The notes beneath the pieces were generated by a model. That model was not told where the DNA came from, searched no databases, and saw nothing but the letters and a program-made list of their open reading frames with translations. A stretch of 64,000 bases of DNA from Sphingobacteriales bacterium UTBCD1 (GTDB taxonomy: Bacteria; Bacteroidota; Bacteroidia; Chitinophagales; Chitinophagaceae): assembly GCA_002066995.1 (NCBI GenBank), contig MWTC01000035.1, positions 62,001 to 126,000 of the forward strand, in the 5' to 3' direction. A program made the position numbers and the translations under genes. Shown here piece by piece: positions 46,034-54,316 of the stretch (positions are counted from its first letter, which is position 1; each line of letters begins with the position of its first letter).

Positions 46034-47380
46034 ATGGCCTTCTCAGACTTAGACAAATGGATCTCGCAGTATCCTCTTTTGGAAAAGATCATTAAGCTGG
46101 AACCTGTTACCTGGATCAATCCTTACCGGAAAAAAATGGGTGAGATCAGGTCTTTGCCGCTTAACAAACGTGACATGCAGGATGCGGAGGCATTATGGAA
46201 AAGATTTGCCCCATATCTCGCAAAGGCATTCCCCGAACTAAAAAGCACCAAAGGGTTCATTGAATCCGGTCTTGAAGAAATATCTGCTTTTAAAAAGTTA
46301 TTCAATGAAAGGCAAAAGGGTAAAATTGAAGGCTGGTTGTTTTTAAAAAGGGATGATGAGTTGCCTGTGGCCGGCTCCATCAAAGCAAGAGGGGGCATCT
46401 TTGAAGTATTGCATTATGCAGAAGAACTGGCTCTGGAAAACGGGTTACTGAAGCCGGGTGATAATTATGAAGTATTTGACAGCGAAAAATTCAGGAACTT
46501 TTTCCGGCAGTATTCTATCGGAGTGGGATCCACCGGAAATCTCGGATTGAGTATTGGCATCATCAGTGCAAAGCTTGGTTTTCGGGTTTCGGTGTACATG
46601 TCTTCTGATGCAAAAGAGTGGAAGAAAAATCTTTTACGATCGAAGGGTGCCAACGTGCTGGAGTTTGAGGGCGACTTCGGTGAAGCGATCACTGAAGGAA
46701 GGCGTGCCACTTTCGCTGATCCGAAGGGTTATTTTGTAGATGATGAAAATTCAAAGTACCTGTATCTCGGGTATAGCGTGGCCGCATTAAGATTGAAAAA
46801 GCAACTGGATGAACAAAAGATAAAAGTGGATGCAGAGCATCCTTTGTTTGTCTATTCTCCCTGCGGAGTAGGGGGGTCTCCTGGTGGTGTTGCTTTCGGA
46901 TTGAAGCAGGTGTTCGGCGATCATGTTCATTGCTTTTTTGTAGAACCTACACATTCACCATCGGTACTGCTTGGAATTTTAACCGGTAAGATGGAAAAGA
47001 TCAGCGTTCATGACCTGGGGATTGACAACCAAACAGAAGCTGACGGGCTGGCCGTGGGAAGGCCTTCCGCATTTGCCACACCTATAAGCAAATTATTGAT
47101 TAGTGGAATCTATACCATTGAAGACGATGAATTGTTCCGTTTGCTTTATTTGCTCGGCAAGAGTCAAAATATTTTTATTGAACCCTCAGCCACTGCCGGG
47201 CTGATGGGCCCGCAGCGGATTTTGCAAACGAATTATATAAAAGAAAATAATTTCGATCCAAAGAACATTACTCATATTGCCTGGGCAACAGGAGGAGTTT
47301 TTGTTCCCAAAGATGAGATGGATAGATTCTATAGAAGAGGAGAGAAGTTGTGTGAACATAAAGCCGGGGTGGTGAATTAG
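46034..47380 (+). CDS. dsdA: D-serine ammonia-lyase
   Basis: 448 residues, PLP fold type II. PLP-binding Lys117 lies in GSIKARGG, followed by GSTGNLGLSIG and the glycine-rich phosphate loop CGVGGSPGGV; EPSATAGL is near the end. Deaminates D-serine to pyruvate and ammonia, detoxifying D-serine or using it as carbon source. Own promoter upstream. No dsdC or dsdX neighbour is present. Confidence 0.94.
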   Translation: MAFSDLDKWISQYPLLEKIIKLEPVTWINPYRKKMGEIRSLPLNKRDMQDAEALWKRFAPYLAKAFPELKSTKGFIESGLEEISAFKKLFNERQKGKIEGWLFLKRDDELPVAGSIKARGGIFEVLHYAEELALENGLLKPGDNYEVFDSEKFRNFFRQYSIGVGSTGNLGLSIGIISAKLGFRVSVYMSSDAKEWKKNLLRSKGANVLEFEGDFGEAITEGRRATFADPKGYFVDDENSKYLYLGYSVAALRLKKQLDEQKIKVDAEHPLFVYSPCGVGGSPGGVAFGLKQVFGDHVHCFFVEPTHSPSVLLGILTGKMEKISVHDLGIDNQTEADGLAVGRPSAFATPISKLLISGIYTIEDDELFRLLYLLGKSQNIFIEPSATAGLMGPQRILQTNYIKENNFDPKNITHIAWATGGVFVPKDEMDRFYRRGEKLCEHKAGVVN

Positions 47381-47460
47381 CAATAGCTGTATTCTCTTAC
47401 TAATAAAATTTAAAGAACTGCGTAGATGCTGTATGCAGTTAAAAGCTCACTTTAAGTTGA

Positions 47461-48757
47461 GATGAAATCATCACTCTGTTTTCATAAGCTAATAATGCCG
47501 GTTTTTTAAGGGCGCAGAATCTTACTAAGGTAATAAGGTATTGGAATTTTTGGTTATTGGTTGTGTCAGCAGCAAGCCCTTAACCTTATTGCATTAGTAA
47601 AAATAAACCGGATTTTAAATTACTTTATTAGCTTATTTTCTCCTGTGGGCTTATATCAGCTGATTTGATGTCGTGATTATTGAGATTGAAGAAGAAAAGA
47701 GCTTCCTATGTTTTTCGTATTATTTGATCGCTTAAAGCGATAAAATAGTGCTGTGAGGCAGGATGCCTCGCAGAGCGTTGGGATGAAATCATCACTCTGT
47801 TTTCATAAGCTAATAATGCCGGTTTTTTTAGGGCGCAGAATCTTACTAAGGTAATAAGGTATTGGAATTTTTTGGTTATTGGTTGTGTCAGCAGCAAGCC
47901 CTTAACCTTATTACATTAGTAAAAATAAACCGGACTTTAAATTACCTTATTAGCTTATTTTCTCCTGTGGGCTTACATCAGCTGATTTGATGTCGTGATG
48001 ATTGAGATTGAAGAAGGAAAGAGCTTCGTATGATTTTCGTATTATTTGATCGCTTTAAGCGATAAAATAATGCTGCGAGGCAGGATGCCTCGCAGAGCAT
48101 TGAGTTAGCTTATTTTCTCCTGTGGGCTTACATCAGCTGATTTGATGTCGTGATGATTGAGATTGAAGAAGAAAAGAGCTTCGTATGATTTTCGTATTAT
48201 ATGATCGCTTGAAGCGATAAAATAGTGCTGCGAGGCAGGATGCCTCGCAGAGCATTGGTTACCTTATTAGCTTATTTTCTCCTGTGGGCTTACATCAGTT
48301 GATTTGATGTCGTGATGATTGAGATTGAAGAAGAAAAGAGCTTCCTATGTTTTTCGTATTATTTGATCGCTTAAAGCGATGAAATAATGCTGCGAGGCAG
48401 GATGCCTCGCAGAGCGTTGAGTTACATCAGCTGATTTGATGTCGTGATGATTGAGATTGAAGAAGGAAAGAGCTTCGTATGATTTTCGTATTATATGATC
48501 GCTTGAAGCGATAAAATAATGCTGCGGGGCAGGATGCCTCGCAGAGCGTTGAGCCCTTAACCTTATTACATTAGTAAAAAAAACCGGATTTTAAATTACT
48601 TTATTAGCTTATTTTCTCCTGTGAGCTTGCACCAGGTGATTTGATATCGTGATTATTGAGATTGAAGAAGAAAAGAGCTTCGTATGATTTTCGTATTATT
48701 TGATCGCTTTAAGCGATAAAATAATGCTGCGAGGCAGGATGCCTCGCAGAGCATTGA
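47461..48757. repeat. Array of six copies of a structured repeat with common 3' end and variable 5' end
   Basis: Copies: 47461-47781, 47782-48104, 48105-48258, 48259-48421, 48422-48553, 48554-48757. All end in GCAGAGC(A/G)TTG, but they start at five different points of the same ~320-bp unit. The shared ~130-bp core holds ACATCA/TGATGT, the palindrome ATCGCTT-N-AAGCGAT (arms identical in all six, centre A, T, G, A, G, T) and the hairpin TGCGAGGCA-GGA-TGCCTCGCA. Copies 1 and 2 also carry a nested inverted repeat. No gene in the array has coding character. Region 47381-48846 holds nothing else that I see. Confidence 0.92.
47484..47636. repeat. Nested inverted repeat in the 5' part of the unit (second copy 47805-47958)
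   Basis: Three nested pairs: ATAAGCTAATAA (47484-47495) with TTATTAGCTTAT (47625-47636), CCGGTTT (47498-47504) with AAACCGG (47605-47611), TTAAGGGC (47506-47513) with GCCCTTAA (47576-47583). A further AATAAGGT/ACCTTATT pair would compete with or cross the inner stem. The arms are 12, 7 and 8 bp. Looks like a MITE-type or structured-RNA module. Confidence 0.75.
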
Positions 48758-48846
48758 ACTTTAGTTGTTATCTGAAAATCCGGCTGTTGAACTTTTTATA
48801 GTATCAAATGTTACTTTTATATCATCTAAAATAAAAGGTTCAAAAA

Positions 48847-49452
48847 ATGAAACTCATCCTGGAATCAAATAACCTTGAAGATTACCTGAAAGAGATACCG
48901 CCTGTTATCCTGTTCCACACTCCGGCGATACAGGAAAAGATCAGGGAGATAGAATCCATGGCTTCTGGGAAGAAAGAAAGAGCAAAGATCGCTTTTGAAA
49001 TTGCCCGTGATGAGATTCATCATTCATTTGACACTCAGGAAAAGCTGGTCACCATCAATGCAGAAGACGTGCTCAGGAATAAAGAAGGTATCTGTTTTGC
49101 CAAATCCCATTTACTGGCAACTCTTCTGAGAGGAATGGGAATTCCGGCAGGCTTTTGTTATCAACGTGTTTTGCGTAAAGGGACCGTTGAATCGGGATAT
49201 GCATTGCATGGACTGAATGCGGTTTACCTCGAAGAAAGCGGATGGTTTCGTGTTGATCCCAGGGGAAACAAGCCCGGTATTGATTCACGGTTTTCCATTG
49301 AAGAAGAAAAGCTGGCTTACCCGATTCGTACGGAGTTGGGCGAAGTGGATTACCCCAATGTTTTTACGGCTCCGCTCCCTTCTGTCCTTACATCCATGCA
49401 TGAGTCCTGCAATACGCAGGAGTTGTTTTACAAACGCCCCGAAGCTATCTGA
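48847..49452 (+). CDS. Transglutaminase-like domain protein
   Basis: 201 residues, no signal peptide. Papain-like catalytic triad: Cys83 in EGICFAKSHL, His121 in YALHGLNAVY, Asp137 in FRVDPRGNK. Such small cytoplasmic transglutaminase-like proteins are thought to act as cysteine peptidases or amidases; substrate unknown. It begins 89 bp after the last repeat copy of the array. Confidence 0.88.
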   Translation: MKLILESNNLEDYLKEIPPVILFHTPAIQEKIREIESMASGKKERAKIAFEIARDEIHHSFDTQEKLVTINAEDVLRNKEGICFAKSHLLATLLRGMGIPAGFCYQRVLRKGTVESGYALHGLNAVYLEESGWFRVDPRGNKPGIDSRFSIEEEKLAYPIRTELGEVDYPNVFTAPLPSVLTSMHESCNTQELFYKRPEAI

Positions 49453-49479
49453 AAACAATAATAATCACCTAAAATTATA

Positions 49480-49505
49480 AAGCCTGTGAATTCTGTCACG
49501 GGCTT
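49480..49505. terminator. Convergent terminator between transglutaminase and hibernation-factor genes
   Basis: 10-bp stem AAGCCTGTGA/TCACGGGCTT (one T-G wobble), loop ATTCTG. On the minus strand it is followed by TTATAATTTT, so it probably ends the hibernation-factor transcript, perhaps both. Confidence 0.55.
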
Positions 49506-49529
49506 ATACTTGCATAAACTGTTTAGAGT

Positions 49530-49883
49530 TTATTTCTTTGCCATTTTTTTAGCAAGCACCTTTCTGTTAGGGGTCTTTAACCTGCGTGCCTTTTCCAGTT
49601 GTGTTTTACGGATGCGCAGCCTTCTTTTGGCGGTTTCGGCAGCTTTCAGTATTGCATCTTCAAAAATCACAGATTTGGTTTTGATATACTCATCTTTACC
49701 CGGCATACGGATATTCAGGATGCAATTCACTTCGCCTTTGGCTGCTTTGGTTTCATAATGAAGTGTCACTTCGATCTCCTGGATGTCTTTGTAATACCTG
49801 TTCAGAGTGCTTAATTTACGTGTGGCAAACTCCTTTAGCGAAGGACTGAGTTTGTAGCCGGTAGATTCTATGCGGAATTTCAT
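49530..49883 (-). CDS. Ribosome hibernation promoting factor, short HPF/RaiA type
   Basis: 117 residues. MKFRIESTGYKLSPSLKEFATRKL and the later MPGKDEYIKTKSVIFEDAI fit the HPF/RaiA beta-alpha fold; the basic tail KKMAKK favours ribosome binding. Only the N-terminal domain is present, as in the short HPF form. It would stabilise inactive ribosomes in stationary phase. Own terminator downstream. Confidence 0.88.
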   Translation of the reverse strand: MKFRIESTGYKLSPSLKEFATRKLSTLNRYYKDIQEIEVTLHYETKAAKGEVNCILNIRMPGKDEYIKTKSVIFEDAILKAAETAKRRLRIRKTQLEKARRLKTPNRKVLAKKMAKK

Positions 49884-50016
49884 AGTTCCTTATTTTTAAT
49901 TTTATGCAAAATAAAGGTTTATAATTCCAAAATCCATGATCAGTCTAATAGTAAAAGATGATCTTGCTCATTTGATATGAACAAACGGCGAGGAAAGGAA
50001 AAAATATTTGAAAAGA

Positions 50017-50955
50017 TTAATAGCTGTAGATCTCTTCCAACTTGTAATCTTTCAGTTTCTCCCGGGTTGTATTCCAGTTTTGGGTAAAACCGAGCATGAA
50101 ACCACCACCGCCGGCACCGCATAACTTCAGGAAATAATCGCCGTTTTCCAAGCCCGCAGCCACATCTTTTTGCAGGGGTTCAGGAATGAAATCACTCATG
50201 TGATTTAGTTGAAAAGAACTCAGGTCATGAACGGAATGATAAAAGTTGTCTGTATGGTTGCCAAGGAAATTTTGAATAGCCGTATTGTTATTATGAGCCA
50301 CATGCTCTTCAAATTTTGACCTGAATCCGGTTTGACTGTGCAGGTCATTGAAAAGCTTCATCATCCTGGAAGTGGTTCTCGGATATTCTGTACCGAGAAG
50401 AAAAACAGTATTCTTCTTTTCATCTGATGGGGAAGGGAGATTGGTAGTAATGATGTCATGTGCATTTTTATATAGAATCGGTTCATTCAGAATGATGCTC
50501 AGGGGATCCAGCCCGGAGCTGACGCCATGAAAATAAGATTCCAGGTATCCAAGGCTTTTCTTCAGTTCCTTCATTTTCTGATAGGTCAGCACTTTCATTT
50601 CATCTTTCAGATTCTTTGCTTTTACCAGGTATCTTAAAACAATAGCAGCTACCAGTGCTCCGGAACTCCCCAGTCCGTAACCTTGTGGAATATTGCTTCG
50701 GAAAAATAATCCTTGCTGGAGTTCCTGTTCAAACCGTTTTACTTCCAGTACAAATTGCTCATCCATGTGGCTGGCAACAAAAGCACAGAATTTACGGAGG
50801 TATTCATTGGATTGCAAAGCTACATGGTTGTTCTCCTGCGATTGGTAAAACTCCAGGTTGCCGCTGTACCGGTCAAAGGGTATGATCAAAGCCATGCCGC
50901 TATGTAAAACAGCATATTCGCCGAATAACAGGACTTTTGAATTAAGCTGTTCCAT
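50017..50955 (-). CDS. GHMP-family mevalonate kinase
   Basis: 312 residues. KVLLFGEYAVLHSG at the start, ATP loop GYGLGSSGALVAAIV near residue 95 and C-terminal LCGAGGGGFML are GHMP motifs in the mevalonate-kinase pattern. Phosphorylates mevalonate. Last gene of the mevalonate cluster; overlaps mvaD by 14 bp. The split of roles between this and the GYDIA kinase is inferred from motifs and order. Confidence 0.85.
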   Translation of the reverse strand: MEQLNSKVLLFGEYAVLHSGMALIIPFDRYSGNLEFYQSQENNHVALQSNEYLRKFCAFVASHMDEQFVLEVKRFEQELQQGLFFRSNIPQGYGLGSSGALVAAIVLRYLVKAKNLKDEMKVLTYQKMKELKKSLGYLESYFHGVSSGLDPLSIILNEPILYKNAHDIITTNLPSPSDEKKNTVFLLGTEYPRTTSRMMKLFNDLHSQTGFRSKFEEHVAHNNNTAIQNFLGNHTDNFYHSVHDLSSFQLNHMSDFIPEPLQKDVAAGLENGDYFLKLCGAGGGGFMLGFTQNWNTTREKLKDYKLEEIYSY

Positions 50956-51973
50956 TGTTTACTTTTAATATCGTTCCACCCGATCCCGCTCTGTCGTAGA
51001 TCACTGTTTTTAAATCATTGTACAGGTCTTGCTGAATAAATGTGTGAACTTGTTCCCGTATGGATTCCGGGTATAGTAAATGCACATTAGGGCCTGCATC
51101 GAGTGTGTAACATAAAGGGAGACCTGTTTCTTTTCTGTACCGAAGTATCTCTTCTATCACTTTCACGGTACCGGATCTGATAAGCAGGTAATGCTCCCTG
51201 GATGTCATCATCATGGCATGCAAAGATAGGGCTTCTCTTTCTGTGATGAAAGCAAAGTTTTCAAAATCTCCCGACCTCAGCACCGAGAGCATCTCTTTGC
51301 AGTTCTTATTGGCATCCCTGAATCTTGCCGCAGCATAGGGATGACCTTTCATCAGGGAGTGGCCTTTACTGCTCGATACTTTTTTAGGAGAATCATCAAC
51401 GATCAGGATGGCATCCATCAAAGATTTAAATATTTTATGAACATTCTCTACCGGGATCGCATATTCATCGGATGAGTCTTTTATTCCTTCCAGCTTTCCC
51501 CAAAGTGAAAAAGGGCCATAAAAAGAACGGCAGGCGCTTCCGCTTCCCAGCCTTGCAAGGCGACTTGCCTGTTTGTTGAATTGACCTGCTCTTATGGTAT
51601 TACTTGCTTTTAAAAGAACTGCCGCAATAGCTGCAAATGCTGATGCTGAAGATGCGATTCCGGCTGAATGAGGAAAGCTGTTTTTGGAACTAATTTTCAG
51701 TGTATAATTTCTGACCAGTTTCTCAAATTCTTTTTGCCCTTTGATGTAACGAAGGATCCTTTCATAAAAAACAGGTTCGGTACTGCCTTCAAAAAAATAT
51801 TCAATCTCAACTTCAGGGTTTTTCTTTTTGATGCAAATAAGAGACACTTCAGTATAAGCTTTGCAGAGTGTCATGCTCAGGGAAGCATTGCGGGGTAACT
51901 GGTTGCCATATTTTCCCCAGTATTTTACCAGGGCGATATTGGATGGATATTTTGCCGTAAATACTTTATGCAT
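50942..51973 (-). CDS. mvaD: Diphosphomevalonate decarboxylase
   Basis: 343 residues. NIALVKYWGKYG and LPRNASLSMTL at the N-terminus, SSASAFAAIA in the ATP loop and GSGSACRSFYGPF are diagnostic of the family. Makes isopentenyl diphosphate from mevalonate 5-diphosphate with ATP and release of CO2. Starts 3 bp after the GYDIA kinase stop, overlaps the mevalonate kinase gene by 14 bp. Confidence 0.95.
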   Translation of the reverse strand: MHKVFTAKYPSNIALVKYWGKYGNQLPRNASLSMTLCKAYTEVSLICIKKKNPEVEIEYFFEGSTEPVFYERILRYIKGQKEFEKLVRNYTLKISSKNSFPHSAGIASSASAFAAIAAVLLKASNTIRAGQFNKQASRLARLGSGSACRSFYGPFSLWGKLEGIKDSSDEYAIPVENVHKIFKSLMDAILIVDDSPKKVSSSKGHSLMKGHPYAAARFRDANKNCKEMLSVLRSGDFENFAFITEREALSLHAMMMTSREHYLLIRSGTVKVIEEILRYRKETGLPLCYTLDAGPNVHLLYPESIREQVHTFIQQDLYNDLKTVIYDRAGSGGTILKVNNGTA

Positions 51974-51976
51974 CTC

Positions 51977-52873
51977 TTATTTTATCAGCTCGCCGTAAGT
52001 AAAAATCGGATGTTTTTGTTTTTGCAAAAAATAATTTTCTGCTTCATCAATATTCCGGCAGGAGGCCATAATGAAATCGCCTCCCCATGCTCCCAATGAT
52101 TTTATGGAGTACGGATAATCTCCGAAATATTTTTCCTTTACGGGATATTCTTTAAGAATTAGCGAAAGCAATGCCTCACTTTCATTCATCAGTTCTTCCC
52201 ATTCTTCGATATCATGGCACCGGGCTGCTTTTGTAACGATACGGTTCATTTCATCAATTTGCTGACCGGTTGTCTTCTTGTTTTTAAAAGCGGCCACTTC
52301 TTTTGAACTTTTCTGTTTCTTTCCGAGATAAATGAACAGCAAATGGCGGGTGATGCTTTCCGGTAAAACGAAATGTCTTTCCATTTTATTATTGGCAGAA
52401 TAAATAAACGGGCCGGCGGAAGTGGCGGCGGCAATATCATATCCCGAGCCTCCAAAACTTTTTTCCAGTAAATAATACGGATCAAACCCTGACCATTGGC
52501 TTAGGAGAGAAAGTAATGTGGAACTGCTGCCTAACCCCAGGTGTCTTTGAAAATTCAACCGGAATTTTAAATAAATATCTTTTGAAAACAGTTCAGGCTT
52601 TTTTTCTTTTATGAGAGAAAACAGGTTCTGAATGATCCTTGCTTTTTCATTATCGTTACTCCTGATGATCTTCAGGCCCTTTGAAAAAAATATTTCCAGC
52701 CAGCAATTTTCCAGTTCGAAACTTCGGATAAGAATTCCTTTTTCAACTCCCTGGTGAATTTCCAGTTCCTGGCCAAAGGAGAGAGGGATGGCAAGGCATT
52801 TTGAATTTCGCAAGACCAGGTATTCTCCGAATAATAGCAGCTTTCCTGATGCAGAATATTTTATGGTCTTCAT
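51977..52873 (-). CDS. GYDIA-family GHMP kinase, probable phosphomevalonate kinase role
   Basis: 298 residues. Contains the name-giving GSGYDIAAATSAGPF, the ATP loop LGLGSSSTLLSLL and the end SLGAWGGDFIMAS. The GYDIA family accompanies mevalonate genes in Bacteroidota and, in a cluster that already has mevalonate kinase and mvaD, is the best candidate for phosphomevalonate kinase; this assignment is an inference. Confidence 0.85.
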   Translation of the reverse strand: MKTIKYSASGKLLLFGEYLVLRNSKCLAIPLSFGQELEIHQGVEKGILIRSFELENCWLEIFFSKGLKIIRSNDNEKARIIQNLFSLIKEKKPELFSKDIYLKFRLNFQRHLGLGSSSTLLSLLSQWSGFDPYYLLEKSFGGSGYDIAAATSAGPFIYSANNKMERHFVLPESITRHLLFIYLGKKQKSSKEVAAFKNKKTTGQQIDEMNRIVTKAARCHDIEEWEELMNESEALLSLILKEYPVKEKYFGDYPYSIKSLGAWGGDFIMASCRNIDEAENYFLQKQKHPIFTYGELIK

Positions 52874-52984
52874 GATCGGGGATTTGATCGGAAGATTAGG
52901 ATGTAATAAAATGAAATAAGCCTGTTTCTCATTTGCGATCTAAGAAATGAACTTTGCATATCTGAAACAGCAGCATATCCCGAT

Positions 52985-54316
52985 TTAATTCTCTGCTTCA
53001 ATCAAATGCCACTTTTCTGCCAGGTTGCGCACCGCTGATACCGACACCACTTTGTCTTTAAAATACCCGATCACTTCTTCTTTCCTGTTTTCCGGAATTT
53101 TCAATTGCTGCAGTATGTTCAATAAATGCATCTTCATGTGCCCTTGCTGGATGCCGACCGTCACCAGGTTCTTTACTGCAGAAAAATTATTTGCCAAACC
53201 CACAGACGCCGCAATACCCATTAATTCGGTTGCTGATGGGTTACCTAATAGTTCAAGACTCAGTCTCACCAATGGATGCAGATTGGTCAACCCGCCGACC
53301 ACTCCCAACGCAAAAGGAATCTCTGCAGAGAATCTGAATTTTGTACCGGTGAGTTCTACATGACTGAGTGAAGTGTATTTTCCCGAACGGGAAGCATAAG
53401 CGTGGCTACAGGCCTCCACAGCACGGAAATCATTACCTGTTGCCAGCACTACTGAATCCACTCCGTTCATGATACCTTTATTATGAGTGGTGGCCCTGAA
53501 CGGATCCGACTCAGCCACTCTTACTCCGAGGTAAAACCTGCGGGCAAATTCTTTTCCCGAAACACCTTTAATCATATTATCCATCTGATCAAAAGTGGTC
53601 TCCACGTATGTCCTTACCCTGCAGTTTGGTGTAAGGTTGGAAACGATACACATGATGATCTCCAGCCCGTCTTTTGAAAATTCTTTTTGGGCAGCGTGCC
53701 ATTTTTTGAAAGTGACGGCAAATTGTTCCAGGCAGGAGTTGATAAAATTGGCGCCCATAGAATCAATGGTTTCAAAAGTGCCGTAGAGTTGCATCAGGCC
53801 GGGTTCCTTATCTGTAAGGTCTTTCAGCTCAATATCGGTTATTCCTCCGCCGCGTTTGATCATGTTCTCAGTGATGTCAAAACACTCTTTGATCAATAAT
53901 TCTTTCAATGCGGGGAAACGTTCCCGCAATAAACTTTTATCATCTTTCCAGATAAAATGCACCTGTCCGACCTTTTCCGTGCCGATGATCTCCGTAGTGA
54001 ATCCTCCCCTGGTAAACCAAAACTTTGCGCTGTTGGATGCTGCTGCCACCACGGAACTCTCTTCGATCACCATAGGCACCATGTATGAATGTCCGTTCAC
54101 CAGCATGTTGGGACAAATGCAATAGGGCAACGGGAAATTGGTAATGGTGTTCTCGCTGAACTCCTCTAACAGTTTCTGGGTTTTCGCATCTGGATGGTGA
54201 AAACTTTTGAAGACGGCCAGAGCGCTTAAGGGATCGGGATGATATTCTGTGACCAATCCCAGCTTTTCATCTCTGCTCTTTTTTGAAAATCCGTGAACGA
54301 TCTTTTTATCCTTCAT
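52985..54316 (-). CDS. Hydroxymethylglutaryl-CoA reductase, class II
   Basis: 443 residues. The middle blocks DSMGANFINSCLE and NKGIMNGVDSVVLATGNDFRAVEAC and the later ALGVVGGLTNLHPLV match class II (degradative-type) HMG-CoA reductases, which use NADH or NADPH. No membrane segment. In this cluster it most likely works in the biosynthetic direction, making mevalonate. It overlaps the isomerase gene by 11 bp. Confidence 0.93.
   Translation of the reverse strand: MKDKKIVHGFSKKSRDEKLGLVTEYHPDPLSALAVFKSFHHPDAKTQKLLEEFSENTITNFPLPYCICPNMLVNGHSYMVPMVIEESSVVAAASNSAKFWFTRGGFTTEIIGTEKVGQVHFIWKDDKSLLRERFPALKELLIKECFDITENMIKRGGGITDIELKDLTDKEPGLMQLYGTFETIDSMGANFINSCLEQFAVTFKKWHAAQKEFSKDGLEIIMCIVSNLTPNCRVRTYVETTFDQMDNMIKGVSGKEFARRFYLGVRVAESDPFRATTHNKGIMNGVDSVVLATGNDFRAVEACSHAYASRSGKYTSLSHVELTGTKFRFSAEIPFALGVVGGLTNLHPLVRLSLELLGNPSATELMGIAASVGLANNFSAVKNLVTVGIQQGHMKMHLLNILQQLKIPENRKEEVIGYFKDKVVSVSAVRNLAEKWHLIEAEN

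Noticed and set aside
47706-47897. 63-codon minus-strand open frame in the repeat array.
   Set aside because: It runs across a copy boundary and through hairpins and is not kept open in other copies.
47461-48757. CRISPR array.
   Set aside because: Units are 130-320 bp, joined directly without unique spacers, and no cas gene is in the window.
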